Origin: Glycomyces sambucus
GTDB taxonomy: Bacteria > Actinomycetota > Actinomycetes > Mycobacteriales > Micromonosporaceae
Length of the DNA stretch: 64,000 bases
Assembly (NCBI RefSeq): GCF_900102815.1
Contig: NZ_FNGF01000004.1
Span: 62,001-126,000, forward strand
Reading direction: 5' to 3'
Shown here: positions 51,277-60,117 of the stretch, piece after piece
Layout: each line of letters begins with the position of its first letter
How positions within the stretch are numbered: position 1 is the stretch's first letter
Notes under the pieces: model-generated
Database searches by the model: none
What the model saw: the letters and a program-made list of their open reading frames with translations, nothing else
What the model was told of the DNA's origin: nothing
Made by a program: the position numbers and the translations under genes

Positions 51277-52023
51277 GTGGATCTCCCACGTAGCTTCACC
51301 ATCCGCGAGAGCAGCCACCGCCTGCTCAACCCCTTCACGCCCGAGAAGCTCGCCGCGCTCGGCCGCGCGGTCGGCCCCGCGCCGGGCACGACGATGCTCG
51401 ACCTCGCCTGCGGCAAGGGCGAGATGCTGTCCACCTGGGCGCGCGACCACGGCACGACCGGCACCGGCGTCGACATCAGCACCGCGTTCATCGCGGCCGC
51501 CCGCGAGCGCGCCGCCGAACTCGGCGTGGCCGAGCGGGTCGCGTTCGTGCACGGCGACGCCGCCGGCCACGTGGCCGCCGAACCGGTCGGCATCGCGTCC
51601 TGCGTCGGCGCCACCTGGATCGGCGGCGGCCCCGAGGGCACCGTCGAACTGCTGCGCCGCAGCCTCGCCCCCGGCGGCGTGATGCTGGTCGGCGAGCCGT
51701 ACTGGCGCCTCGACCCGCCCGACCAGGCCACCGTCGCCGGCTGCCACATGTCGGCGAAGGACGACCTGTTCTCGCTCCCCGGCCTGCTGGAGCACTTCGG
51801 CGGCCTCGGCTGCGACGTGGTCGAGATGGTCCTGGCCGACCAGGACAGCTGGGACCGATACGCGGCCGCGCAGTGGCTCAATGTCAGGCGCTGGCTCGAT
51901 GCCAACCCCGGCGACGAGCTGTACGGCGAGATGCGCGCCGAGCTCGACACCGCGCCCGTGAACCACGCCAGGTACCAGCGCGAATATCTCGGCTGGGGCG
52001 TGTTCGCCCTGATGGACCGCTAA
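51277..52023 (+). CDS. Class I SAM-dependent methyltransferase
   Basis: 248-residue methyltransferase. Motif I is MLDLACGKGEML (about residues 35-46), with the acidic end of strand 2 at GVDISTAFIAAARERA and motif IV-type GATWIGGGPEGTVELL. Substrate unknown; the family includes small-molecule and protein methyltransferases. GTG 51277 starts the family-like N-terminus (VDLPRSFTIRESSHRLLNPFTPEKL); an ATG-started frame to 51214 is longer but unlikely. Only a weak AGAAGGA lies 15 nt upstream. Confidence 0.85.
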   Translation: MDLPRSFTIRESSHRLLNPFTPEKLAALGRAVGPAPGTTMLDLACGKGEMLSTWARDHGTTGTGVDISTAFIAAARERAAELGVAERVAFVHGDAAGHVAAEPVGIASCVGATWIGGGPEGTVELLRRSLAPGGVMLVGEPYWRLDPPDQATVAGCHMSAKDDLFSLPGLLEHFGGLGCDVVEMVLADQDSWDRYAAAQWLNVRRWLDANPGDELYGEMRAELDTAPVNHARYQREYLGWGVFALMDR

Positions 52024-52044
52024 GGCGGTCGGAGGCGTAAAGGA

Positions 52045-52072
52045 GGGGCACCGCCGGTTCCGGCGGTGCCCC
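52045..52072. terminator. Bidirectional hairpin
   Basis: GGGGCACCGCCGG (52045-52057) and its complement (52060-52072) form a 13-bp stem between the methyltransferase stop (52023) and the convergent zinc-ribbon gene stop (52084). Confidence 0.8.
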
Positions 52073-52083
52073 TTCGCGTTCGG

Positions 52084-52320
52084 TCAGGCCGCGCGGGCCG
52101 AGACGAGGTCCGACTGGCGCACAGCCGCGGCGCAGCCCGCGCACTCGTGCTCGCCGTCGAGGCCCGGGGCGGTCGCCCAGCCCTCGGCCTCGGCGGCCGC
52201 GCACAGGACCGGCCAGGAGTAGTACGAGTCGTCACCGCACACGAAGACCTCGCCGCAGCGGTCGCATCGCAGCTCGTACTCGATGACGCCGTTGCTCAAC
52301 TCGTAGGTCCGTCCGCTCAT
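52084..52320 (-). CDS. Small two-CxxC zinc-ribbon protein
   Basis: 78 residues. Two cysteine pairs, LRCDRCGEVFVCGD (N-terminal) and EHECAGCAAA (C-terminal), spaced about 40 residues apart, predict a zinc ribbon. Between them: DDSYYSWPVLCAAAEAEGW. Function unknown; such proteins may bind nucleic acids or act as adaptors. ATG 52320 is preferred over an in-frame ATG further upstream because the cysteine-free extension is Arg-rich shadow. Confidence 0.75.
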   Translation of the reverse strand: MSGRTYELSNGVIEYELRCDRCGEVFVCGDDSYYSWPVLCAAAEAEGWATAPGLDGEHECAGCAAAVRQSDLVSARAA

Positions 52321-52453
52321 GGTCCGTGCTCCAATCCAGGGGCGGCCGGGGGTGGCCCGGCCGGCGCGCTTCCGGGCCACAAGTGCCCCGGTCCCCCGCG
52401 GACCAAACCCACCGGATCGGACGGCCGCGGCCCTGGGACCGCGGCAGGACGGA

Positions 52454-53908
52454 CTATTCGAGGCGGAACGTCGCGGCCGAGCGCTCGGCGTCCGTGGTGG
52501 CCGTGAGCAGGTTCACCAGGCCGCTCGCGTTGCGCAGGTAGCGGCCCGCGAAGTTCACCGCCTCGAACGAGACCGCGCCGGCGTCGGCGAGCCCCGCGCG
52601 GCGGTGGAAGCTCGCGTCCTGGCGGAACTGCGCCGAGCCGTCACCCGCCTCCACCCACAGCTCGTAGTTCCGGTGCCGCAGGAACCGGCCCGGGAAGTTC
52701 GCCGACTCCAGCGAGACCGTGCCCGAACCCGACAGGCCCGTGACGATCCGGAACTGCGAGTCGGCCAGCAGCGCCGGGGTCGCGTTGGCGCGCAACCGGA
52801 AGTCGTAGTGGTTGAGGAACACCGTGGTCGAGCCGTGCGCGGCGAGCCGGTACGGGGTGGCGCCGTCGGCCACGGGGATCCCGAAGTCCGGCGTGCCGTC
52901 CGCCTTCCAGTAGAACTTCTGGACCCTGGTGTGGCGGTTCGGGTCGTAGAGCGGGTCGCCGCTGATGTTCTTGTAGGGCCGCGCGTGGTAGACGAGGAGG
53001 TCGCTCTGGCCGTCCTCGGAGACGGTGAACGAGTTGTGGCCGGGGCCGAACTGGCCGGTGGCGTCGCTGCTGCGCAGCACCGGCTGGGCGCTCTTGGACC
53101 AGGAGGAGGCGCTGAGCAGGTTCGCGCCCTCGGAGGCGGTGAGCAGGCCCATGGCGTAGTTCGCGTCGGTGGCGCTGGCGGAGAAGGTCATGAAGATCCG
53201 GCCGTTGCGCTTGACGACGGCGGCGCCCTCGTTCACGTTGTGGCCGATGGTCTCCCACGAGTTGGTGGGCTTGCTGATGCGGACCGGCGTGCCGGTGATC
53301 GCCCACGGGCTCGCCATGGCGGCGAGGTAGAGGCTGGTGCCGCTGCCGAGCTCGGGGTCGCTCTGGGCCCAGCAGAGGTAGCGGGTGGAGCCGTTGGTGA
53401 ACGTGGTGGCGTCCAGGGAGAACGAGTCGCGCGGGGTGGTGATCTGGCCGCGCTCGGTCCAGGTCCCGCTCAGGGGGTTGGCACTGGCGTTCTCCAGGGC
53501 GTACATGCGGATGGCCCAGACGTCGTCGGCGCGCCCGGCGGCGAAGTAGAGGTACCACCTGCCGCTGATGTAGTGCAGTTCGGGCGCCCAGATGTGGGCG
53601 CTCATGGGGCCGCTGGCGTGCTTGTGCCAGACGGTGACCTCCTGCGCGGTGGCGAGGCCCTGGACGGTGGTGGCGCGGCGCATGACGATGCGGTCGTAGG
53701 CGGGGACGCTCGCGGTGAAGTAGTAGTAGCCGTCGGTGTGGCGCACCACGAACGGATCGGCGCGCTGCTGGATGAGCGCGTTGGAGTAGAGGACGCCGGG
53801 GCTCGCCGACGCCGGGGCGGCGGCCCCGAAGGGCGAGGCGGCCGCGGCGACGGCGGCCGCGCCCGCGGCTTGGAGCAGGAGCCTGCGGTTGAGGGGTGTG
53901 CTGCGCAT
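52454..53908 (-). CDS. Exported GH43 arabinofuranosidase-like enzyme with AbfB domain
   Basis: 484-residue secreted glycosidase. Tat-type signal NRRLLLQAAG and Ala-rich core, cleavage near ASA-SP (36). GH43 five-bladed propeller with catalytic base D51 (QQRADPFV), pKa modulator D166 (SLDATTF) and acid E227 (NVNEGAAV). A C-terminal AbfB (CBM42-type) beta-trefoil begins around residue 350, with SANFPGRFLRHRNYEL and a repeated FAGRYLRN, binding arabinofuranose side chains. The GH30 galactanase at 34569 suggests arabinogalactan as target. GGAGGTCCC precedes the ATG. Confidence 0.88.
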   Translation of the reverse strand: MRSTPLNRRLLLQAAGAAAVAAAASPFGAAAPASASPGVLYSNALIQQRADPFVVRHTDGYYYFTASVPAYDRIVMRRATTVQGLATAQEVTVWHKHASGPMSAHIWAPELHYISGRWYLYFAAGRADDVWAIRMYALENASANPLSGTWTERGQITTPRDSFSLDATTFTNGSTRYLCWAQSDPELGSGTSLYLAAMASPWAITGTPVRISKPTNSWETIGHNVNEGAAVVKRNGRIFMTFSASATDANYAMGLLTASEGANLLSASSWSKSAQPVLRSSDATGQFGPGHNSFTVSEDGQSDLLVYHARPYKNISGDPLYDPNRHTRVQKFYWKADGTPDFGIPVADGATPYRLAAHGSTTVFLNHYDFRLRANATPALLADSQFRIVTGLSGSGTVSLESANFPGRFLRHRNYELWVEAGDGSAQFRQDASFHRRAGLADAGAVSFEAVNFAGRYLRNASGLVNLLTATTDAERSAATFRLE

Positions 53909-53967
53909 GGGACCTCCGATGAAAGGGCAGGGTCGAGACGGGACATGGCGGCCACCAGGTGATGTTC

Positions 53968-53996
53968 ACGGTAACTAAGCGCGGATTCCGAGTCAA
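53968..53996 (-). promoter_or_regulatory. Possible promoter of the GH43 gene
   Basis: On the minus strand TTGACT (53991-53996), 17-nt spacer, TACCGT (53968-53973). Four of six match at the -35, fewer at the -10; about 60 nt upstream of the start codon. Confidence 0.4.
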
Positions 53997-54157
53997 TACA
54001 TCCATCAGCATGAATGTCGTGGGCGCGGTCTCCCCCAAAGGTCGCAAGCGTGGTTCCGCCTTGCGCCAGAAGTCGGGAAGGTCCTGTTCGGGACACGATG
54101 GTGGCGTTCACCGAATTCCCCGGCCCGCAGCGGGCCGGCGCACCCACTGGAGACGAC

Positions 54158-56131
54158 ATGGACGCCCGTCGAATCGGCCGCACCGCGGCCGCACTCGCCG
54201 CCGTCGCGGTCCTCGCGACCGCCTGCGGCGCACAGGAACCGGACCCGCCCGAACCCGAAGACCCCGCCGCACCCGAGGCGTTCACCACCGCGAACGTCGA
54301 CGCCTGGCTCGACGCGACCCTCCCCGGCATGCTCGAGGACTCCGGTGTCGCCGGGGCCGCGGTCGCCGTCGTCGGCGACGGGCAGGTCCTCACCACCCGC
54401 GGCTTCGGGTACGCCGACACCGCATCCGGGGCAATGGTCGACCCCGCCGACACCCTGTTCCGGCCCGGATCGGTCTCGAAGGTCTTCACCGCCACCGCCG
54501 TCATGCAGCTCGTCGAGTCCGGCGACCTGGACCTCGACGAGGACGTGAGCGCCTACCTCGACTTCGAGATAGATCGCAACTACCCCGAGGACGTGACCCT
54601 GCGGCACCTCCTCACCCACACCGCCGGATTCGAGGAGCGCATCGCCGGGCTCATCGGCGTCGAGGGCACCGAGGTCGACCTCCGCGACTCCCTCGCGACC
54701 GACCCGCCCGAGCAGGTCTTCCGGCCCGGCACCACGCCCTCGTACTCCAACTACGGGAACTCCCTCGCCGGGTACATCGTGGAGCGGGTCAGCGGCGTCC
54801 CCTTCGACGACTACATCGCCGAGCATCTGCTCCGACCGCTCGGCATGGACTCCTCCTCGTTCGAACAGCCGCTCCCGTCCGACCTCGCCGACCGCATGTC
54901 GAGCGGGTACGCCGACAGCGGCGGGGAGGCGCAGCCGTTCGAGTACGTCGGCACCCCGCCCGCCGGGGCGCTCTCGGCGACCGCCGACGACATGGCGCAG
55001 TTCATGCTCGCCCAGCTCGGCACCCGAAGCGACGGCGTGGAACTGCTGAGCGCGGCGACCCGCGAGGAGATGTTCACGCCCGCACTGGAGTCGGACAGCC
55101 TCGCCGAGTTCGCCGGGGCGCAGCGGATGACCCTCGGCTGGTTCCAGGAGGACCAGAACGGGCACCGGATCGTCGGCCACGGCGGCGACACCAACTGGTT
55201 CCACTCCCACCTCAACCTCTACCCCGACGACGGGGCCGGGATCTTCGTGTCCTTCAACAGCTCCGGCACCGAGGGATACGAGACGCTCGGCCTGCGCGCC
55301 GACCTCATGAGCGGGTTCGCCGACCGGTACTTCCCCGGTGAGACCGCCGCGGAGGCGGGCGGGGTCGGAGCAGACGGGGCTGAAGGAAGCGGGGTTCAGG
55401 GAGGCGAGGCCGAGGCGGAGGACGTCGCGGGCGTCTACCACGCCTCGCGCGGCTCCCAGAGCACATTCCTGTCCGCACTCGACGTCCTCAACACCACCGA
55501 GGTCACCGCCCTCGACGACGGCCGCCTGTACTTTCCGGCCGACCCCGGCACGATGGAGCCGAGCGTGTTCGAACCGGTCGGCGGCGGGGTCTGGAAGGAA
55601 GTGGGCGGCGACCGCACCATCGCCGTCCGCACCGAGGACGGCGAGGTCACCGGCATCGTCCACGACGCGGCGTTCACCCTGCTGCCCTTGGAGACCGAGC
55701 GGCGGATCGCACTGCCGCTCCTCATCGCCTCGGTCGCGGTGCTCCTGCTCGCGCTCCTGGCCTGGCCCACCGCGGCCCTCTGGCGCCGCCTGCGCCGCCG
55801 CCCCGCGCCCGGCCCCGAAGGACGGCGCTGGAGGGCGCTCGTGCGCATCGGCGCCGCGTGCTCGGTGCTCGCCATCGCCGGATGGGTCGCGATCGTCCTC
55901 ATGGCGATGTCGCTCCAGGAGCCCTCGGCCGCGCTCATCCGCGGCGTCCAGCTCCTCCAGCTCGTCGGCGCTCTCGGGCTGATCCCGGCGGTGGTCAAGG
56001 GCGTCGGCGAGATCCGCCGCAAGGCCGGCTGGAGGGCCGTCACCGGTACGGTGGTCGTGTTCCTGGCCCTCTCGGTGGTCGCGGACTTCGCGATCGAGTT
56101 CCACATGCTCTCGCCGAACATCACCTACTGA
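54158..56131 (+). CDS. S12 serine hydrolase lipoprotein with C-terminal membrane helices
   Basis: 657 residues. Lipobox VLATACG (C23-type position) at the N-terminus; S12 beta-lactamase-fold catalytic domain with SVSK (SxxK, about 105), SYSNYG (YxN) and VGHGGDT (third motif); then a soluble insert rich in Ala/Gly/Glu (about 390-425) and a predicted four- to five-helix membrane block near 510-650. Class C/EstB-type hydrolase on the cell surface; substrate unknown. GGAG 6 nt before ATG 54158 decides the start over a frame reaching 54014. Followed after 31 bp by a two-component system. Confidence 0.85.
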   Translation: MDARRIGRTAAALAAVAVLATACGAQEPDPPEPEDPAAPEAFTTANVDAWLDATLPGMLEDSGVAGAAVAVVGDGQVLTTRGFGYADTASGAMVDPADTLFRPGSVSKVFTATAVMQLVESGDLDLDEDVSAYLDFEIDRNYPEDVTLRHLLTHTAGFEERIAGLIGVEGTEVDLRDSLATDPPEQVFRPGTTPSYSNYGNSLAGYIVERVSGVPFDDYIAEHLLRPLGMDSSSFEQPLPSDLADRMSSGYADSGGEAQPFEYVGTPPAGALSATADDMAQFMLAQLGTRSDGVELLSAATREEMFTPALESDSLAEFAGAQRMTLGWFQEDQNGHRIVGHGGDTNWFHSHLNLYPDDGAGIFVSFNSSGTEGYETLGLRADLMSGFADRYFPGETAAEAGGVGADGAEGSGVQGGEAEAEDVAGVYHASRGSQSTFLSALDVLNTTEVTALDDGRLYFPADPGTMEPSVFEPVGGGVWKEVGGDRTIAVRTEDGEVTGIVHDAAFTLLPLETERRIALPLLIASVAVLLLALLAWPTAALWRRLRRRPAPGPEGRRWRALVRIGAACSVLAIAGWVAIVLMAMSLQEPSAALIRGVQLLQLVGALGLIPAVVKGVGEIRRKAGWRAVTGTVVVFLALSVVADFAIEFHMLSPNITY

Positions 56132-56162
56132 CCGCTCCGGCGGCCGACGAAGGAGGGCCCGC

Positions 56163-57476
56163 ATGACCGCACCCGTCAAGGGCCGCCGCGCCACCCCGGG
56201 ACAGCGCCTCGACCGCGCGCTGTCCCGGATGGGGGCCGCCGGGCCGTTCGCGAGGGACGCCGTGCTCGCGGTGGCCATCGCAGCGGTCACGCTGGGGCTG
56301 TACACGATCCTGGTGCGGCTCGCCCCGGCCGAGCCGTCGTTGCAGGTCACCGCCGCCGACGTGTGGACCATGGGCGCACTCGCCTCGGCGCAGGGCCTGC
56401 TCCTGTGCCTGCGGCGGGTGCGGCCCGGACTGTGCATGGCCGCGATCGTCCTCCTCCAGCTGGGGATCATCGCGGTCGCGCCGCAGATCATGGCGCAGGG
56501 CCTGGGCCCGGCCATCGCGGCCTACACGGTCGGCGGCCTCGCGGTGCCGCGCTTCGCGGCGGCCGCGGCGGCCACCGCCGCGGTCCTGGAGACCGGCATG
56601 TCGGCGGTCGCGACCTGGGGCGAGCCGGGGGCGGCGGTCACGGTCCTGAACCAGCTCGGATCGAGCGCGCTGCTGTATGCGGCGGCCTCGTTCATCGGCG
56701 CCTATGTGGCAACGCGCCGCCGCAACATGGTGATGGCGCGGGAGCGGTCGGAGCAGGTGCTGCGGGCCGCGCGCGAGCGGGAGGAGTCCGCGATCCGCGC
56801 CGAGCGGACCCGGATCGCCCGCGAGCTCCACGACGTGGCCGCGCACCACCTGTCGGGCATGGTCGTCCAGGCGGCGGCGGTCGAGCGCCTCATCGAGCGC
56901 GACCCGGCCGCGGCCCGGGAGGGCGCGGAGTCGATCCGCATGCAGGGCAAGGAGACCCTGGCGAACCTGCGTCAGGTCGTGGGCCTGCTGCGCGAACGCG
57001 GCGGCGGGGACGGGACCGCACCGGTCCCGGGGCTGTCCGCGCTCGACGCGCTGGTGGAGGAGGCGCGGCGCCTCGGCGACGACGTGTCCTACACGTGCGA
57101 GGGCGAGCCGCTGGTCCTGCCGCCGATCGCCGACATCTCGCTGTACCGGATCGCGCAGCAGGCGTTGACGAACGCGCGCCAGCACGCGCCCGGCGCGGCG
57201 GTGGCGCTGCGGTTGGCGTACAAGCCGCACGCCGTGGAGCTGACGGCGGTCAACGGCCGGGCGCGGCGCGAGCCGGCGGACCTGGAGCACGGCGGCACCG
57301 GCCTGGTGGGGATGCGCGAGCGCGCCGACCTCGTCGGGGCCGAGTTCACGGCCGGACCGGTGGTCGACGGCGGCTGGAGCGTGCGGCTGCGGCTGCCGGT
57401 CCGGGAGGCCGACCGGGAGCGGCGCGGCGTCGAGCGCACGAGTGGTGAATTCGCGAGCGGGACAGGGGAACGATGA
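56163..57476 (+). CDS. NarL-type sensor histidine kinase
   Basis: 437-residue membrane kinase with about six N-terminal transmembrane helices (about 30-180) and almost no extracytoplasmic domain, then a coiled-coil linker (185-215), HisKA_3 motif [14 protein letters not shown] with H223, and a HATPase domain ending in [15 protein letters not shown]. Such intramembrane-sensing kinases often respond to cell-envelope signals. Ribosome-binding GGAGGG precedes the ATG. ATGA overlap with the response-regulator gene. Likely senses the state of the envelope or the S12 hydrolase's products. Confidence 0.9.
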   Translation: MTAPVKGRRATPGQRLDRALSRMGAAGPFARDAVLAVAIAAVTLGLYTILVRLAPAEPSLQVTAADVWTMGALASAQGLLLCLRRVRPGLCMAAIVLLQLGIIAVAPQIMAQGLGPAIAAYTVGGLAVPRFAAAAAATAAVLETGMSAVATWGEPGAAVTVLNQLGSSALLYAAASFIGAYVATRRRNMVMARERSEQVLRAAREREESAIRAERTRIARELHDVAAHHLSGMVVQAAAVERLIERDPAAAREGAESIRMQGKETLANLRQVVGLLRERGGGDGTAPVPGLSALDALVEEARRLGDDVSYTCEGEPLVLPPIADISLYRIAQQALTNARQHAPGAAVALRLAYKPHAVELTAVNGRARREPADLEHGGTGLVGMRERADLVGAEFTAGPVVDGGWSVRLRLPVREADRERRGVERTSGEFASGTGER

Positions 57477-58120
57477 TCAAGGTGCTGCTGGTCGACGACC
57501 AGGCGGTGGTCCGCGCGGGCTTCCGCGTGCTGCTGGAGGAGTCCGGGGACATCGAGGTGGTGGCCGAGGCGTCGAACGGTCCGTCCGCGGTGGTCGCCGC
57601 GGCGCAGTTCGCGCCCGATGTGATCTGCATGGACGTGCGGATGCCCGGCGGCGACGGCATCGAGGCCACGCGACGGATCGCGGCCGACCGCGAGGGCGAG
57701 TCGCCCGCGATCCTCATCGTGACCACGTTCGGCCTGGACGAGTACGTGTTCGGCGCGCTCGAAGCCGGGGCGAGCGGGTTCCTCATGAAGGACTGCGAAC
57801 CGGAGGAGCTGGTCGACGCGGTCCGCCGCCTCGCCGACGGCCAGGGCCTGGTGGACCAGGCGGTGACGAGGAGCGTCATCACCGAGTTCGCCCGCCGCCG
57901 CAAGGCGGCGGCCGACCCGGCCGCGGCGCGGCTGCTCACGGCCCGCGAGACCGAGATCGTGCTGCTCCTGGCGCGCGGCATGTCGAACGCGGAGATCGCG
58001 AAGGAGCTGTTCGTGGAGCCGAGCACCGTGAAGTCGCACCTGAGCCGCGCCATGGCGAAGATCGGCGCCAGGGACCGGGTCCAGACCGTGGTGTGGGCCT
58101 ACCAGAACGGGGTCGTCTGA
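57473..58120 (+). CDS. NarL/LuxR-type response regulator
   Basis: 215-residue regulator. Receiver with acidic DD pair (VDDQAV), phospho-acceptor D54 in [13 protein letters not shown] and the K in LMKD; C-terminal LuxR helix-turn-helix ([42 protein letters not shown], about 150-205). Overlaps its kinase by 4 bp. Probably regulates the upstream S12 hydrolase gene and itself. Confidence 0.94.
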   Translation: MIKVLLVDDQAVVRAGFRVLLEESGDIEVVAEASNGPSAVVAAAQFAPDVICMDVRMPGGDGIEATRRIAADREGESPAILIVTTFGLDEYVFGALEAGASGFLMKDCEPEELVDAVRRLADGQGLVDQAVTRSVITEFARRRKAAADPAAARLLTARETEIVLLLARGMSNAEIAKELFVEPSTVKSHLSRAMAKIGARDRVQTVVWAYQNGVV

Positions 58121-58181
58121 GCGGCTGAACGCGGACCGGTGCGGGAGTCGGTGCCGGCTCGGCGCGTGTTCGGGGGCCGGA

Positions 58182-59108
58182 TCAGGCCGACTCGTCCGAG
58201 AGGACCCACCGGACCTCGTCGGCGATGAGGTCGATGCCGTTCCCGACCGGTTCGTAGCCGAGGGCGCGGGCGGCGGTCGTGTCGAGCACCATCGGGGTCT
58301 GCCACGGGTGGCGCCACGGTTCGGCCCCGGCGGGAGCGGCGTCGATCGTTCCCTGCCAGGACAGCTCGGCGGCGACGGCGCGCACGATCTGCTCGGCGGT
58401 CGGGGTGTCGGGGTCGGCGGCGTTCAAGATGCGCCGGCCCGGGCGCTCGGCGACGGCCGCGATGAGGGCGGCGGCGTTCGCGGCGGCGGTGAGGTGGTCG
58501 ACGGTATCCGCTCGCGTGAGCGCGATGTGCTGGTCCCCCTCGCGCATCCGCTCGATGACGGCTCTGGTACGCGCGTTCCGGGCCCAGCGCCCGTGGACCT
58601 TCGAAGGCCTGAGCACGGTGACCGGGAGTCCTGAGTCGAGGGCCGTCAGCTCGGCCGCGGCCTTGCAGGGTCCGTAGCCTTCGCGGGTGAACGGGTCCGT
58701 GCCCTCGGGGGCGGGCGGCAGCGTCGGGGCCGTCTCGGTGAGCGGGCCGCCGAACCTCGGCGGCTCGTCGCCGTTGAGGTGCCTGCCGGCGTCGTCGGTG
58801 TACACGGCCCGGCTCGACACGAGCACGGGGCAGCGCACCGCCGACATGGCCGGCAGCATCGCCCGCACGTCCTCGGCGCTGTAGGCGATGAGGTCGACCA
58901 GCAGGTCGGCGCCATCGCCGACCAGGCGCTCGACGCCGCGGACATCACCGCGTTCAAGGGCGTGGAACCGGACCCCCGCCTGAGACAGCTCCTGCGGCAT
59001 CCGGGACCGGTCGCGACCGGTCGCCTCCACCTGCCACCCGGCTGCGGCTAGAAGCAGTGCGGTCGCGCCGCCGATGGCGCCGGTCCCGCCGAGCACGATG
59101 GCGCGCAT
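58182..59108 (-). CDS. NAD-dependent epimerase/dehydratase-like protein
   Basis: 308-residue extended SDR. IVLGGTGAIGGAT at the N-terminus is the NAD(P)-binding motif; VSSRAVY and YGPCKAAAE (YxxxK form) give the catalytic Tyr and Lys. Similar in layout to the 27806-28810 protein but not a close copy. Substrate unknown. ATG 59108 has GGAGG 5 nt upstream. Divergently placed from nothing; it is convergent with the NarL regulator (61 bp). Confidence 0.85.
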   Translation of the reverse strand: MRAIVLGGTGAIGGATALLLAAAGWQVEATGRDRSRMPQELSQAGVRFHALERGDVRGVERLVGDGADLLVDLIAYSAEDVRAMLPAMSAVRCPVLVSSRAVYTDDAGRHLNGDEPPRFGGPLTETAPTLPPAPEGTDPFTREGYGPCKAAAELTALDSGLPVTVLRPSKVHGRWARNARTRAVIERMREGDQHIALTRADTVDHLTAAANAAALIAAVAERPGRRILNAADPDTPTAEQIVRAVAAELSWQGTIDAAPAGAEPWRHPWQTPMVLDTTAARALGYEPVGNGIDLIADEVRWVLSDESA

Positions 59109-59180
59109 GCCGTCCTCCGAACCTCGAGATGATCTGGGACTGTACAAGATCGGCCGTGCGACGGCGGGCGCCGCCCGGGG

Positions 59181-60113
59181 TCAGGGGGACCGGAGCGACT
59201 GGGCGGCGAGTTTCGCGGCGCCGAGTTCGGCCGGGCCGGCCTCGGTGACCGGCGCGTCGGGCCACGCGGCGGCGAGGCGGGCGCGCACGCCCTCGCGCAC
59301 GGGGGCGCTGCCGCGGAGCACGCTGCCGGACAGGACGATCGGCGTGGCCTCGGCCGGATCGCGGACCGCGGCGACGGCCGTGGCGAGGTGCGCGGCGGCC
59401 TCGTCGAGGATCGCGGCGGCGCCGGCGTCCCCTGCCAGCGCGGCCTCGGTGACGAGCGGCGCCAGCCGGTCGAGGCTGCGCGGCGGGCGCCGGTGCACGG
59501 CGATGACGAACGCGTCGGATGTGTCCGGGCCGTCAGTGCGGTCGGCTGCGAGGATCGCCCGCACCACGAGTCCGGTAAGCGGTGTCGGCGGCAGGCCCGC
59601 CTGGAGTCTGAGGGCGGTGTCGGCCGCCGCCTTGCGGCCGATCCAGAACCCGGAGCCCCGGTCGCCGAGGAGCCAGCCGAGGCCGTCGCCGACGCGGGTG
59701 ATGCGGTCGCCGTCGATGCGGGCGGCGGCCGAGCCGGTGCCGGCGATGAGGACCGTGCCGAGGGGTTCGTCGGTGCCGGAGGCGAAGGCCACCTGGGCGT
59801 CGCCGACGGCGCGGACCGGGCAGCGGAGGCCGGCGGCGTCCCAGGCGCGCTGGAACGCCGCCGCGGTGTCGGGCTGGTCGAAGCCGCTGACCCCGGCGAG
59901 GCCGAGGACCGCGGCGGCGACGCGGGTCGGGTCGGTACCGGCCAGGGCGCCGTGCAGGGCGCGGGCGACCTCGGCGGCGGCGAGGTCCGGCGGGACGGCC
60001 AGCGGGTTGCCCCCGCCGGCGTCGCCCCGGCCGACGGTCTCGCCGTCGAGGGTGATCACGATCGCGCGGGAGGAGGTCCCCCCGACGTCCAGGCCGAGTA
60101 CCAGCTTGCTCAT
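59181..60113 (-). CDS. N-acetylglucosamine kinase-like BadF/BadG family ATPase
   Basis: 310-residue sugar kinase. Phosphate-binding GLDVGGTSSRAIV (about 7-19), ADENOSINE-type LIAGTGSAAARIDG with GDGLGWLLGDRGSGFWIG, the BadF/BadG GlcNAc-kinase pattern (metal and sugar contacts). It would phosphorylate GlcNAc, the product of NagZ and chitinase action, in the cytoplasm. Last gene of the NgcE-like transporter operon; 4 bp after the GH16 stop. Confidence 0.87.
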   Translation of the reverse strand: MSKLVLGLDVGGTSSRAIVITLDGETVGRGDAGGGNPLAVPPDLAAAEVARALHGALAGTDPTRVAAAVLGLAGVSGFDQPDTAAAFQRAWDAAGLRCPVRAVGDAQVAFASGTDEPLGTVLIAGTGSAAARIDGDRITRVGDGLGWLLGDRGSGFWIGRKAAADTALRLQAGLPPTPLTGLVVRAILAADRTDGPDTSDAFVIAVHRRPPRSLDRLAPLVTEAALAGDAGAAAILDEAAAHLATAVAAVRDPAEATPIVLSGSVLRGSAPVREGVRARLAAAWPDAPVTEAGPAELGAAKLAAQSLRSP

Positions 60114-60117
60114 GAGG

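Noticed and set aside
50068-51966. Upstream 600-codon extension of the DUF4132 frame
   Set aside because: It is antisense to the WYL regulator and methyltransferase, both with clear motifs; ATG 50067 has a strong ribosome-binding site.
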